The notes: generated by a model not told the origin, from the letters alone. Positions 41,721 to 52,425 are shown, counted from the stretch's first letter. The stretch: DNA of 64,000 nucleotides from Agapetus fuscipes (GCA_951799405.1 OX637344.1:14570001-14634000); one strand, 5' to 3'. Program-made: numbers and translations.

Positions 41721-42090
41721 CTTGACTTATAGGTTGGTATGCGGCTGACCACCAATGCTGTGGAAAATGGTTCACCTTGTCAATGTCACCCCTGATAATG
41801 CCCATCGGAGCAATGGGCGAAACTGTCCGGAAAGAATCAACCAGACCACGGCTACATAGCCCGAAAAAAGTGATTGTTGTGTCAATGTCACCCCTGTTTC
41901 AGGTAAGGTCGGCAGGAGTTGCAGGGTGTATGTCCATTTGAGATTTGGTTTTTATGTTGTAGGTTTTAATGCGGCGTGCGCAAGAGCGAACTTGTACGTG
42001 TCTGCTTGTGAGAATGCATGAATGCAAATCCCCAATGTTAGATATCTTTACAACTAAGATTAGATTAAATAAGATAAGATTAGATAAGTG
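41721..42090 (+). mobile_element. alphaT copy split by a mini Penelope-like insert
   Basis: 5' part 41721-41794, 3' part from 41880 to 42090. The 17-bp TGTCAATGTCACCCCTG is duplicated exactly on both sides of the insert. Confidence 0.88.
41795..41880 (+). mobile_element. 86-bp insert with hammerhead-like core
   Basis: With the flanking CTG it reads CTGATAA, T, stem GCCCAT, loop CGGAGCA, stem ATGGGC, GAAACTGTCC, then the 60-bp tail also found at 21205. Its 16-17-bp target duplication is longer than those of the LINEs here. Confidence 0.6.
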
Positions 42091-42111
42091 TGAGACGATT
42101 TTCACAGTAGA

Positions 42112-42195
42112 GTAGAGGCATACTGTAACTGTAACTGTTATTCCGTCACCATTACGCTAGGGGTGGCCAGAGCCTCTGAAGAGCTGCCTCCAGTG
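42112..42195 (-). pseudogene. LINE-beta extreme 3' end
   Basis: Reversed: GGCAGCTCTTCAGAGGCTCT, GGCCACCCCTAGCGTAATGG, AACAGTTACAGTTACAG. Confidence 0.7.
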
Positions 42196-42261
42196 GCATT
42201 CTGACCAGTTTGTTAATTTTGATAGAAAGGAAGAAAGGGAAGAATACTCGTTAGCTGAGAT

Positions 42262-42800
42262 AGTTGATCTAATCTAAGTTGCAAAGATATGTAACATTGT
42301 TTGCATTTTCACAAGCAGACACTAATGGTATGCTCAAACCCTCCTCGTACCTGTCCTGTATGTAGGTATGTGTCAGAAGGACCCACAGCACATGGACGCT
42401 CATACAAAGCTTTATATTTTCTCAAGTGGCGGAAGGCCTTCCCTTGAATAAAAAGCAACGGCACGACAAAACAAGAACATCTAGGTCAGAGGCGTGCCCA
42501 TGACTCTAAAAGAAAATGATTCGATGTTACTGAAGCTAGTAGCATGCCTCGGGCGGCACTCCTGGTGGGATTGTTGCTAGATCACGAGTAGCGTTAAAAA
42601 TTATATATACATAATACAAAATAATAATAATAAAAAAATACATCTAAAAATATATATATAGACACGTATAAGTTCGCGCTTGCACATGCCGCATGTGAAC
42701 CTACAACATAAAAACCCAAATCTCAAATGAAGATACACTCTTCAACTCTTCCCGACCTTCCCTGAAGCAGGGGTGACATTGGCAACTTTTCATTCAAGGC
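42262..42800 (-). mobile_element. alphaT copy split by an A-rich-tailed insert
   Basis: 3' part 42262-42316 and 5' part 42661-42800. AGACAC flanks the insert on both sides. Confidence 0.8.
42317..42660 (+). mobile_element. Unclassified retroposon, 344 bp
   Basis: Ends in an A-rich AATAATAATAATAAAAAAAT tail and has a 6-bp duplication AGACAC, so it was probably retroposed. It shares GGCGGAAGGCCTTCCC and an ACGCTCATACAAAGCTTTAT-like phrase with 48780-48850. No coding motif recognised. Confidence 0.6.
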
Positions 42801-43257
42801 ATGTCAACTTTAAATTTCAGAGAGAACGCGGCAAGGAGTTACCTATATGTGTAGCTAGGTAGCGTATGAATTTTGGTACCCAAATCATAGCAGCGGCAGT
42901 GTATCCAGCCTTCGCAAGAAATGATAACATCGAGAAAAAATACAGCAGTGCAACTTAGATTAAATTAGATTTTATTCTAATGAAACGAAAGGAGGATACA
43001 AAAAAAACCCATAATAAAGGGTATGCATTTGTAAATAAATCTGTTTCATTAGTTGTTATGGGGGAAGCTACACAGGGCTCTTGGTAACTTAACCCTTTCA
43101 CCCCCCGGGCGACAATTACTCTAATGGACCTAACCCTTTCAGCACGCCTCGGTTACGTATCACTGCAACTTAGATTACTGTTGCACATTTATTATATAAT
43201 CTAAGTTGCAAAGATATATTACATAAAATATTATATGTAAATCATTTATAATTTTTG
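42801..43257. other. SINE-A tail scrap, alphaT scrap, no gene
   Basis: 42825-42862 is a SINE-A tail (GAGAACGCGGCAAGGAGTTA). 43195-43230 is an alphaT tail on minus. Confidence 0.5.
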
Positions 43258-43672
43258 TGCTCCTTGACTGATAGGTTGGTATGAGGCTGACCACCCGTGC
43301 GGTAAAAATCGGTTTACTTTTGCCAATGCCACCCCGGGTTCAGGGAACGGTGCACACATGCAGAATGTGTAGGCCCGAACCTACATGTGCCTGTCTGTAG
43401 GCATGCATTTCATATGAGCCTTAAATGTTAACGTATCTTTGCAGCTTAGATTATAGATAGATTATAGATTCATATTAAATGTATTCCCATAAGCAGACAC
43501 GTATAAGATTGCGCTTGCACATGCTGCATGTGGACTTGCAAGAAAAAAACCCAATCTCAGATGAACATTAGCCCTGTAACTCTTGAAACATGGATGACAT
43601 TGGCAACCTAAAAAATGTTTTTACAGTATTGGCTGTCAGCATCATACCAACCTATAAGCCAAGGAACTTTAT
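43258..43672. mobile_element. Tail-to-tail alphaT pair
   Basis: Plus copy 43258-43466 (subfamily 2, ending GATTATAGATAGATTATAG) meets a minus copy 43467-43672 ending ATAAGCCAAGGAAC. Confidence 0.75.
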
Positions 43673-43689
43673 TGATTTCCTTATTTTTC

Positions 43690-43871
43690 TTGTTTTAGAA
43701 TTAAGATATGAGGCTGACCACCCGCAGTGTAAAAAATGGCTCACTTTGGCAATGTCAGCATTGTGTGTGACGAACGCGGCAAGAATTGCAGGCCTTATGT
43801 TCATTTGAGATTTGGGGTTTTTACAGTACCTATGGATGGTCAGCCTCATGCCAACCTATAAGTAAAGGAAC
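43690..43871. mobile_element. alphaT foldback
   Basis: A plus alphaT 5' half (43690-43825) runs straight into the inverted 5' end (43826-43871, GGTCAGCCTCATGCCAACCT). The two can pair. Confidence 0.65.
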
Positions 43872-43901
43872 GATTAGAATGATTTATTTGTCCTCAATTG
43901 T

Positions 43902-44205
43902 CCGGTCGATAGCTCAGTTGGTAGAGTGCTTGCATTCCATGCCGTGAGCTCGGGTTCGAATCCCATCGATTTCCCGTTTCGGTGTTTATTTCAACCCCCA
44001 AAATAAGATACCGGCAAGGTTTACTCAGCCTTCACAAGAAATGAGTACCAGCCCTCTCGGGAGCTGGGAAACCCCCACTTCAACTGAAGTGGTTGGTGTA
44101 AGGCCGGCCCCCTTACCTGTAAAAATAAATAGGTTCAACTCGCCACATGCGACCCTTTCGGGGATAACGCGGCAAGAAGTTACACTATATGTGTAGATAA
44201 GTTTC
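43902..44205 (+). mobile_element. SINE-A copy, best preserved
   Basis: Intact A box (TAGCTCAGTTGGTAGAG) and B box (GGGTTCGAATCCCATCG), clean body and tail. A short deletion removes AGGGTGTCAGAAATGA after the head. Confidence 0.88.
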
Positions 44206-44239
44206 GTTTTTTTTTTTGCTACAAGCAACAGTCTCCATC

Positions 44240-44345
44240 AACTCAAGCCCCCCTCAAGAGCCCTCTGCATGCTTGGTCGTCGCTTTAGAAAGCGCCAATT
44301 TAACCAGTTACACCCAGTTGCTGTTATGCTTGATGGAGTTTTGAT
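44240..44345 (-). mobile_element. SINE-C tail fragment
   Basis: CTCAAGAGCCCTCTGCATGC to CCCAGTTGCTGTTATGCT. Confidence 0.7.
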
Positions 44346-44519
44346 GGATGAGAATACCAAGAAAAACCCCTGAAAACTTTAAATAATGTAAGTTGGTAAC
44401 ATTTTCCTGTGAGACGAATTGAAATAAGTTCCTTATACATATTTTAAGTCAAGGTTACCTTGTATTTGTGGCGGGAAAATTCAAATCAGTCAGCCATTTA
44501 TAAGTTCTGCTCACAGCAA

Positions 44520-44590
44520 CACAAGGACAGAAAGAAATAGTGGTTGATCTGTAATGTTGAATGAAACAAAAAAAAAAAAAAAAAAAAAGC
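44520..44590 (+). pseudogene. LINE-alpha coding end with A26 tract
   Basis: AAGGACAGAAAGAAATAGTGG and TTGATCTGTAATGTTG match LINE-alpha 6895-6935. It then enters an A tract instead of the normal UTR. Confidence 0.65.
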
Positions 44591-45051
44591 CCCATATCCC
44601 CAAGTATATGTATAAAAATAAATAGGTTCCAAACAAAATCCAGAAAGCATGACAAAGTGTAGCTAGTATATATTTTGCATTTTTCAATCGAAGAAAGTGA
44701 ATCATATGCATTGAGTAATAACATCGAGGAGCAGAAACTAGCTTACTGCATCGAGACCTATGTACTATAAAACACATTTGTATCCAGTCCTGTCAAACGT
44801 CCTATGTTTTACTTCTTTCAAATCCTACGTTTTCTTGCTTTCTCCATTTTGTGTTTCGACACCCAATGCTGTAATGTCTTAAAATAGAGCCTTTTTACTT
44901 AAAAAATCGTAAATTTTTGAAATCATAAGATGTATAACGCGTGCGTGTTATATTCGGACTGGTTCAGGCAGCCATTATTTTTTAATGGTGACAACTTTCT
45001 AGAAACATTTTTACATTCGCCCGAGTTTTTTTTGTATACATTACTGATAGC
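44591..45051. other. No gene recognised
   Basis: AT-rich. The chance ORFs on minus have no motifs. Confidence 0.45.
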
Positions 45052-45302
45052 TCCTTGACTTATAGGTTAGTATGAGGCTGACCCCCCGTGCTGTAAAAAA
45101 AAAGGTTCACTTTTGCCAATGCCACCCCGGTTTCAGGGAAAGGCGGCAGGTTGCAAGGTTTATGTTCAGGTGAGGTTTTGTTTATTTGTATGCACGCATG
45201 CAGAATGTGTAGGCGCGAACCTATATGTGCCTGTCTGTGGGCATGTATTTAATATGAGCCTTAAATGTAAACATATCTTTACAGCTTAGATTATAAATTA
45301 TA
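45052..45302 (+). mobile_element. alphaT copy, subfamily 2
   Basis: CTCCTTGACTTATAGGTTAG to TACAGCTTAGATTATAAATT. TTTATTTGTATGCACGCATG is the diagnostic middle. Confidence 0.85.
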
Positions 45303-45809
45303 TAGAAGCGAATGAGGTCAGAGCATTTTTGAATTTCGATTTTTTTTCTCGGCGACCGTCCTTAGCAACCATTACTAAAATACGTGTACTCCTTTTCCCT
45401 GGCAACCCGAAAATGCAACTGTGAAGTTCTTCGTTCTCTATCTTACTAAGGACCATTTTTGTAAGTAAGTACGTTGAAACAGAGATACGAGTATTATGTA
45501 TATTTTCATTAAAATAATTTCTAGTCCACAGATATCATAAGTGAATGATCATAATATGTTTATATGGAATATTGTTGACTAGGGATGGGGTGTAAATAGG
45601 TAAGTAGGTAGCATGTACTCTGTACTAGGGATGTTGTGCCGGGCCGCTAAAAGGGCTACAACCCTAATTCACTTACCAACTCTACACAGATATGCTTTTA
45701 TCCCACCCCTAGCTAATGCCTTCCTGTAACCTTGACGGCTTTTACCTTACATCCATCAAATAAAAACAACCAGAAAAGGACGATTTTTAGCACTGTTATC
45801 GTGTAAATA
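45303..45809. other. No gene recognised
   Basis: Short GTAGGTA-like motifs only. Confidence 0.4.
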
Positions 45810-45900
45810 AAATACTCATCAAGAGCTCGCTGCGAGCTTGGTTGGTGCCATAGAAAGCGAGATTTCTCAAATAACACCCAGTTTCTCGGCCAACTTTCGT
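45810..45900 (-). mobile_element. SINE-C tail fragment
   Basis: CATCAAGAGCTCGCTGCGAG and CACCCAGTTTCTCGG. Degenerate. Confidence 0.55.
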
Positions 45901-45954
45901 TAAGGTATGATACCATAACGAAAGTTCCAATAAAGAGCTTTTGTATACAAAAAA

Positions 45955-46198
45955 ACGCAACTAAGTTACACATATAGTGTAACTTCCTGGATGTGGCAGG
46001 TGAAACCTATTTATTTTTATTGGTAAGGGGCAGGCCTTACGCCAACCACTTCAGTTGAAGGGGGGGTTTCCCAGCTCCCGAGGGGGCTGGTACTCATTTC
46101 TTGTGAAGGCTGAGTAAAACTTGCCGGTATTTTATTTTGGGGTTCGAAATAAACACCAAAACGAGAAATCATTTCTGACACCCTCGGTGGGATTCATT
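45955..46198 (-). mobile_element. SINE-A copy without head
   Basis: Tail to GACACCCTCGGTGGGATTC; the tRNA-like module beyond is lost. Confidence 0.8.
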
Positions 46199-47424
46199 AA
46201 TCTGTAATCAGACATCTTTGTTTTACTGGAAACAATCTTTGCAGAGGCTATGGCCACCTATACGGCAGAGCTATAATAAAAACCATGCTTCTTTAAAAAA
46301 AATCGTCATTATAGTTATTTAACACCATGACTACCAGGGTATTTTTTACAAATATTAATTGATATTTTTAGCTCACATTTTTGCCAGTCATTCCCGTCTG
46401 CCAGTTTTTTTCCTTGCATATATTTTTCACCATCACTCACACGCTCTTTGTTTCATGTTTCAAATGAAGCGATTTGCATCAAAAAAAGAATTTCATGAAT
46501 ATTCATAAGTACTCAAAAAAATATTTAAATTTTTTACTATCGATGTTGAGAGCATAAAATAATCATTTATTTTGTAATTTTTTTTATGACTTACTTCAAG
46601 TTTTTCCTTGTAGAGATGAACGCAATAAAAGACCGGGTTAACTGATGCCGGAGGAGCGAAGTGACGGATTAAAGAGACAGGGTTGATATTTCATCACTTT
46701 TTCAATTTTTTGGAAGAGGGATGGATGGATTGTTATGATTGACTTTGGGTTAACTTTAATAAAACTTCGCTTGAATTTATTTAACACAATTTATTGTATA
46801 ATTTGCTTTCATATGGTTCACAATTTAATTTCTGTACTGGTGGTTTCACGGCTCGGGTACTAATGGTGTACTTCCTGAGTCCGTATTTAAAGATGACTAA
46901 AGCTTATCCTCGCATGTGCCAGATTATACGAGAAGCTTCTCGAGTGGACGCTTCGAGCAAATGCGAGAAGTACAACTATCAAATACTTGCGTGAATAAAC
47001 ACACATATACAAGCAAGTAAAAACACATAGATACAAAATCATAAGTAATTAATAACACATAGACAAAAAATCATGAGTAAGCATGCACAGACATAAACTT
47101 ATACATTCGTAACAGTACATACATGTGTAGCGGGAGATAGGTGGCAAAAAGGTAAGCGTTCACCACCGATGGTTTATGGCTTGCCTTCGTACGAGTTTGG
47201 CAGAAAAGGATAACAATAGCTGGCAGATAGCATCGGCAGTGAGGTTTGGCAGCAGTGCTATGACAAGTTGACACAACAACCACCACAAAAAACAAAAATA
47301 AAGCCATTTCTTGTGTAGAATGTGATTTCATCGACAATTTACAATTTTTTTTTTACAATTTACAATACAACAAGAAGACAATTTCATCTAAAGGTTTTTT
47401 ATTTTATTTTTTTTGTTTTTAAAT
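46199..47424. other. Longest stretch without a recognised element
   Basis: About 1.2 kb, AT-rich. 46910-46970 holds CGAGAAGCTTCTCG, a perfect palindrome. No supported ORF. Confidence 0.5.
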
Positions 47425-47740
47425 AAGCTACGCATATAGTGTAACTTCTTGCTGCGTTATCCCCGAAGGGGTCGCATGTGGCGAGTTGAACCTATTTATT
47501 TTTACAGGTAAGGGGGCCGGCCTTACGCCAACCACTTCAGTTGAAGTGGGGGTTTCCCAGCTCCCGAGAGGGCTGGTACTCATTTCTTGTGAAGGCTGAG
47601 TAAACCTTGCCGGTATTTTTATTATGGGGTTTGAAATAAACACCGAAACGAGAAATCATTTCTGACACCCTCGGTGGGATTCGAACCCGAGCTCACGGGG
47701 TAGAATGCTAACACTCTACCAACTGAGCTATCGACCGGAC
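47425..47740 (-). mobile_element. SINE-A copy, full length
   Basis: Intact B box reversed (GGGTTCGAATCCCACCG) and tail TACGCATATAGTGTAACTTC. Confidence 0.88.
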
Positions 47741-47759
47741 ATCTTCGAATATTTTTTTT

Positions 47760-48175
47760 GACCGGTCCGTAGTCAAGTGGTTAACAGTTCTGACTCGTAA
47801 ATGGAAAGTTGTGGGTTCTAATTCTGGCGAAGCAAAACAAAAAAGTTATATTTTCAAATATGCGCTACTCTGGGTGAAAAATTTATATAAACTTACCAAA
47901 GACCTATCACTGCAGGTCCATATAGCCTTACAGCAACTGGGACTTTCTTGAGAATAGGCTCTTTCCACAGCGATGACCAAGCTCGCAGAGGGCTCTTAGA
48001 TAGATAAAGATAAGACAAAATTTGTATAGCGCCTTTTATGACAGTGTGTCACTACAAAGGCGCTTGTCCGTATGATTGGACGAAGAGGTGAGTCTTGAGA
48101 CCTCTTTTAAATGGTCTCTCTTGAGGTGTGGTTCACCCAGAAACAGCGCTCACCAAACCTATCGTCCTAATAATA
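47760..48175 (+). mobile_element. SINE-C copy split by a CR1/L2-like tail
   Basis: 5' part 47760-47997, 3' part 48118-48175. CTCTT (47993-47997; 48118-48122) is the 5-bp target duplication. Confidence 0.85.
47998..48117 (-). mobile_element. CR1/L2-like 3' end, 120 bp
   Basis: Reversed: CTCTTCGTCCAATCATACG, AAAAGGCGCTATACAAATTT, tail CTTATCTTTATCTATC. Closely related to 61345-61445. Confidence 0.75.
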
Positions 48176-48519
48176 TCTGAAATGAAAAGCTCAAAAAGCT
48201 GAATATCTTATACATGTAAGACCGACACACCTATGTGAGATTTTGTATGAAAGAAAAGGCTAATTGAGATCCCACTTTACTGGTAGCGGGCTATAATTGG
48301 TTTAATGATGTACCCGCCATGTTGATTCTAATTGGAATGAAATTTTCTTTGTAAAATAATAATTAATTCCTGAACTTTTTTATCCATAAGTGTACATGGC
48401 GAGGTACCGATAGTTCTCAAAGTGTTTGCCGATTTAAAACTCGTAAAGATGCAAAGGCACAGATCAGAAGCACTTTTCTGCGAAATTCCTTACACTTAAT
48501 TCTATATTACAAAGCGTGT
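48176..48519. other. No gene recognised
   Basis: No motif. Confidence 0.4.
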
Positions 48520-49285
48520 CCCTGCCTTCCATGCCGAGAGCTCGAGCTCGAATCCCACCGAGGGTGTCGGAAATGATTTCCCGTTTCAGTGTTTCCTTCA
48601 AATAAAAAAAAAATACCAGCAAGGTGTACAGTATAGCCTTCACAAGAAATGAGTACCAACCCCGTCGGGAGCTGAGAAACCCTACATTTAAGTGAAGTGA
48701 AGCTGCACTATATATTAGGAACCCTTTTTGTCATATTGGCGAAAACCCACCTCATAACCATTCCGTTTATACACTTCCATCCGGGGAAGCATATCACAGA
48801 ACGCTCATGCAATGCTATATTTATTTTTTGTTGCGGAAGGCCTTCCCGATGGTCGTGACCCGACCCAGCAGTGATTCTAGATCTACCTGTTCGTCCACTA
48901 GAGAAAACAGCAAAGACTCGGTGCAATGTCATAGAGATGCGCTTCTTACTACTTCGTGCCAATCACAAAGGATGTGCTGATGGCGTCCTCAATTGACTGG
49001 AAGGAGATCCAGTCCGGGGCTCACGTAAGAGGCGCAAAAGCGCCAGAAGGCTCGATAGTTATTCCTTGTGGACACGAAGTCGGCGTACCCTATTGGGCCT
49101 ATGCCCGGTCTTACCGCTGTAAAAAGCGCATTCCGATCAGAATGTCGCACCGGGCAATCCCACATATATTAGGAACTGTCCTTTCAGTAGCTGGTAAGCC
49201 CCTAGCTTCAACGAAGTGTTGGTGTAAGATGTCCGCTTAGCGAGGATAGCGCGGCAAGAAGTTGCTCTACATGTGTAGGATGTAA
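48520..49285 (+). mobile_element. SINE-A parts around an unclassified ~490-bp segment
   Basis: 48520-48700 is a SINE-A 5' half lacking box A. 49195-49285 is a SINE-A 3' half (CTTCAACGAAGTGTTGG, GCGGCAAGAAGTTGC). The segment between is bordered by the direct repeat TATATTAGGAAC (48711; 49163), contains GCGGAAGGCCTTCCC shared with 42440, and has a 94-codon ORF (48956-49240) with no recognised domain, running into SINE-A. Confidence 0.5.
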
Positions 49286-49504
49286 CTAAATATACAGAAG
49301 CGCTGATCGAGAACACACTACATGAGTATTATTTCTGCCTTCATCTAGTAATCACAGCTCTGATTCTATTGGAGCTAGTATCTCAACTACTTGTAATGAT
49401 TACACGTTACGTAGGTAGGTACATTAAATAATTACTTGGAACTCAGCCTACTGGGTTCGACTACTGTACAGCAAAAACCAATGCACCATTTCCCTTAAGT
49501 AAGT
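49286..49504. other. Unassigned
   Basis: Nothing classifiable. Confidence 0.4.
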
Positions 49505-49708
49505 TAAGTAGGTTCACTTTGACAATGCCACCCCTGTTTCAGGGAAGGTCGGCAAAAGTTGCAGAGCTTATGTTCATTTGAGATCGGGTTTTTATATTGT
49601 AGGTCCACATGCGGCATGTGTGAGCGCGAAATTATGCGTGTCTGCTTGTGGGAATGCATTTAAATATGAACCTCAAATGATACATATCTTTGCAACTTAG
49701 ATTTAGAA
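49505..49708 (+). mobile_element. alphaT copy, 5' shortened
   Basis: GTTCACTTTGACAATGCCAC to CTTTGCAACTTAGATTTAGA. Confidence 0.8.
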
Positions 49709-49771
49709 GTATAAGATGGAACGGTTGCTGTGTCGCAATCCGTCTTGAGGTATTGTTTCCCCCTTTTTTTA

Positions 49772-49872
49772 TTTTTTTGCTCAAACGCTTTCGCCTAATG
49801 AGGCATCTTCAGGAGCATAATTGTTAGCATTGAAGATGTCTTAGTAGGCGAAAACGTTTGAGCAAAAAAAAA
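49772..49872. repeat. Palindrome with two hammerhead-like cores
   Basis: Arms TTTTTGCTCAAACGCTTTCG... and ...CGAAAACGTTTGAGCAAAAA. The minus strand reads CTGAAGA, T, GCCT, CATT, AGGC, GAAAGCG; the plus strand carries TGAAGA, T, GTCT, TAGT, AGGC, GAAAACG. Same family as 960-1107. Confidence 0.65.
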
Positions 49873-49884
49873 AGTGAATTAAAA

Positions 49885-49929
49885 ACAAAAACTCGCCACA
49901 TGCGAAACCCTTCGGGGATAACGCGGCAA
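49885..49929 (+). mobile_element. SINE-A tail fragment seeding the satellite
   Basis: ACTCGCCACATGCGAAACCC, TTCGGGGATAACGCGGCAAG, and then AAGTTACTCTTTAAGTG becomes the first satellite unit. Confidence 0.8.
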
Positions 49930-50957
49930 GAAGTTACTCTTTAAGTGTTGTAACCTAAAGAATTTACTCTTTAAGTGTAACCTAAAGAAGTTACTCTTGA
50001 AGTGTAACGTAAAGAAGTTACTCTTTAAGTGTAACCTAAAGAAGTCACTCTTTAAGTGTAACGTAAAGAAGTTACTCTTTAAGTGTAACCTAAAGAAGTT
50101 ACTCTTTAAGTGTAACGTAAAGAAGTTACTCTTTAAGTGTAACCTAAAGAAGTTACTCTTTAAGTGTAACCTAAAGAAGTCACTCTTTAAGTGTAACGTA
50201 AAGAAGTCACTCTTTAAGTGTAACCTAAAGAAGTTACTCTTTAAGTGTAACCTAAAGAAGTCACTCTTTAAGTGTAACGTAAAGAAGTTACTCTTTAAGT
50301 GTAACCTTAAGAAGTTACTCTTTAAGTGTAACCTAAAGAAGTCACTCTTTAAGTGTAACGTAAAGAAGTTACTCTTTAAGTGTAACCTAAAGAAGTTACT
50401 CTTTAAGTGTAACCTAAAGAAGTCACTCTTTAAGTGTAACCTAAAGAAGTTACTCTTTAAGTGTAACGTAAAGAAGTTACTCTTTAAGTGTAACCTAAAG
50501 AAGTTACTCTTTAAGTGTAACCTAAAGAAGTCACTCTTTACGTGTAACGTAAAGAAGTTACTCTTTAAGTGTAACCTAAAGAAGTTACTCTTTAAGTGTA
50601 ACCTAAAGAAGTCACTCTTTAAGTGTAACGTAAAGAAGTTACTCTTTAAGTGTAACCTAAAGAAGTTACTCGTGTAACGTAAAGAAGTTACTCGTGTAAC
50701 GTAAAGAAGTTACTCGTGTAACGTAAAGAAGTTACTCTTTAAGTGTAACCTAAAGAAGTTACTCTTTAAGTGTAACCTAAAGAAGTCACTCTTTAAGTGT
50801 AACGTAAAGCAGTTACTCTTTAAGTGTAACCTAAAGAAGTTACTCTTTAAGTGTAACCTAAAGAAGTTACTCTTTAAGTGTTACCTAAAGAAGTTACCTA
50901 CTCTTTAAGTGTAACGTAAAGAAGTTACTCTTTAAGTTATACTTAAAGAGTAACTTC
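49930..50957. repeat. 27-bp satellite, 81-bp higher-order repeat
   Basis: Some 37 units of AAAGAAGTTACTCTTTAAGT plus GTAACCT. Two diagnostic sites (GTTAC/GTCAC; AACCT/AACGT) alternate so that three units form an 81-bp higher-order repeat over much of the array (peptide view: KSLFKCNV, KLLFKCNL, KLLFKCNL). Around 50660-50725 shortened units (GTTACTCGTGTAACGTAAAG) occur. The open frame exists only because 27 is divisible by three. Confidence 0.95.
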
Positions 50958-50990
50958 GAAGACTGACTAACTTCTTGCCGCGTTTACGTT
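50958..50990 (-). mobile_element. Inverted SINE-A tail bounding the satellite
   Basis: AGAGTAACTTCGAAGACTGA, then AACTTCTTGCCGCGTT, is the reverse complement of the AACGCGGCAAGAAGTT block at 49920. Together with ATACTTAAAGAGTAACTTC this makes the array end inverted to its start. Confidence 0.7.
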
Positions 50991-51339
50991 AAACCCAGCC
51001 GCGTGACGACCCAATTTTGTCTATGCCAATTCGCGTGCGGACTTCAATATTATCAATCGTAATAACTACGCTAAATCGGTCTTTTTAGAGTTCGCTAAAT
51101 AGCAGGATACAATGGCGGAGTTTAATCACGCTGGTACTCAGTCCAGTCGCGTGGAAGATCCCGGGGGGGAAACATCACAATACGCGCCATGATGCAACAC
51201 ACGCAACATGTGTGATTCTGCTAAAAAGGCCGCGTAAACTGCTGGTGGAGAAGCCATGCGGAAGCACTCTGTTCAAATTGCCATTTATTATTTTAGTGCC
51301 TGAATCGATTGAGTGCCAAAACTAAGGCACTTGTTTTTT
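50991..51339. other. No gene recognised
   Basis: No family match. Confidence 0.4.
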
Positions 51340-52075
51340 TTTAATTAAAAAAAAGATTTGTGTAGAGGTATGCAATCTACCAACCTATTTTTCCTGGGCT
51401 GGAAGTCTCATCACCACGGTTATTCTTACCTACCGAATATTGGTAATATTTGTATGAACACTAATCAGCTGTTCACTTGCGGCCATCTTGGATTGACAGG
51501 TCTTCTTGCAAATATTATCGATATTCGGTAGTTAAGAATTACCGTGGCGATGATAAATGGCGTCATAATAAAAGAAGAGCTTGTATGAAGAAGGTTATGA
51601 CTCTGGAGGAAATGAAAGAAGTATGCAAGGATAGAAAGAAATGGCGGTTGATCTGTGATGTTGGCGGCTAGGGTTTGTTAAAGTGAATTTGGTTTTATGA
51701 TTTAGTTTTTTATGTCCATGTATATATTGTTATTTTTATTCTTTGATTTTAAAAAATGTAATTTGTCATGTATGTTCCTTGACTTATAGGTTGTTATGCG
51801 GCTGACCACCCATAATATAAAAATTGGTTCACTTTGCCAATGTCACCCCTGTTTCAGGGAAGGACGGCAAGAGTTGCAAGGCTTATGTTCATTTGGGATT
51901 GGGTTTTTATATTGTAGGTCCACATGCGGCATGTGTTAGCGCGAAATTATACATATCTGCTTGTGGGAATGCATTTAGTATAAATCTTAAATGATATATA
52001 TCTTTGCAGCTTAGATTAGATTAGATTAGATGAGACTTCCACCCCTGGTCAGAAACAGGTACATTCTCGTTTTTT
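51340..52075. mobile_element. Three-level nest: SINE-B > MITE-2 > LINE-alpha
   Basis: SINE-B (minus) breaks after TTTTTCCTGG (51396) and resumes at TCAGAAACAGG (52049). MITE-2 occupies 51394-51553 plus 52029-52046. A LINE-alpha 3' fragment lies inside it, bounded by GATGA (51549-51553; 52029-52033). Confidence 0.88.
51554..52028 (+). mobile_element. LINE-alpha 3' fragment with alphaT, 475 bp
   Basis: Coding end (AAGAAGAGCTTGTATGAAGA to TGTGATGTTGGCGGCTAG), UTR, alphaT (51772-52028) and TTAGATTAGATTAGA. A clean 5'-truncated insertion with a 5-bp duplication, placing the true 3' end of LINE-alpha at the TTAGA tandem. Confidence 0.9.
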
Positions 52076-52164
52076 TTTTTAAATGAATTAAAAATATTAG
52101 CTAAGAACGGAAACAATAGATTTCTTTCGCTGCATGCGAGAACGCAATAAGAAGTCACTGTATA
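52076..52164. other. Unassigned, possible SINE-A tail scrap
   Basis: TCGCTGCATGCGAGAACGC at 52128 loosely resembles SINE-A. Confidence 0.35.
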
Positions 52165-52425
52165 GTAAGGAGCGGATAAGGCGTTGGCAGTCGAATTTGC
52201 GTTATTGAAACAAGCGCAAGTTCGAATCCCGCCTGCGCCCTACCCTATCAGCAATAACTTTGACCCTGTTTCAGCAGAATTCATTGGGTAATTATTAATG
52301 AATGATGCATTTAAATATTAACTAATTAATCATTAATTGATAGTGTTAATACCTGTTTCTGACCAGGCAAAAAAGGTTACTGAATTGCATTCCTCTGCAC
52401 AAATCTATTTAAAAATAGTGTACTA
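52165..52425 (+). mobile_element. SINE-B copy, full length
   Basis: tRNA-like head (GCGGATAAGGCGTTGGCAGT; AAGTTCGAATCCCGCC), TTGACCCTGTTTCAGCAG, AT-rich palindrome 52285-52345 (TAATTATTAATGAATGATGC... inverse), tail CTGACCAGGCAAAAAAGG, CACAAATCTATTT. Confidence 0.85.

Noticed and set aside
43902..43980. Functional tRNA gene
   Set aside because: Boxes A and B are good, but the module leads straight into the SINE-A body in all copies; no clean acceptor stem or terminator.
48956..49240. 94-residue ORF as a gene
   Set aside because: Its end lies in SINE-A sequence and no domain is recognised; kept only as part of an unclassified segment.
49997..50677. 226-residue ORF with a 9-residue repeat
   Set aside because: The frame is open only because the satellite unit is 27 bp. 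It begins and ends within the array.
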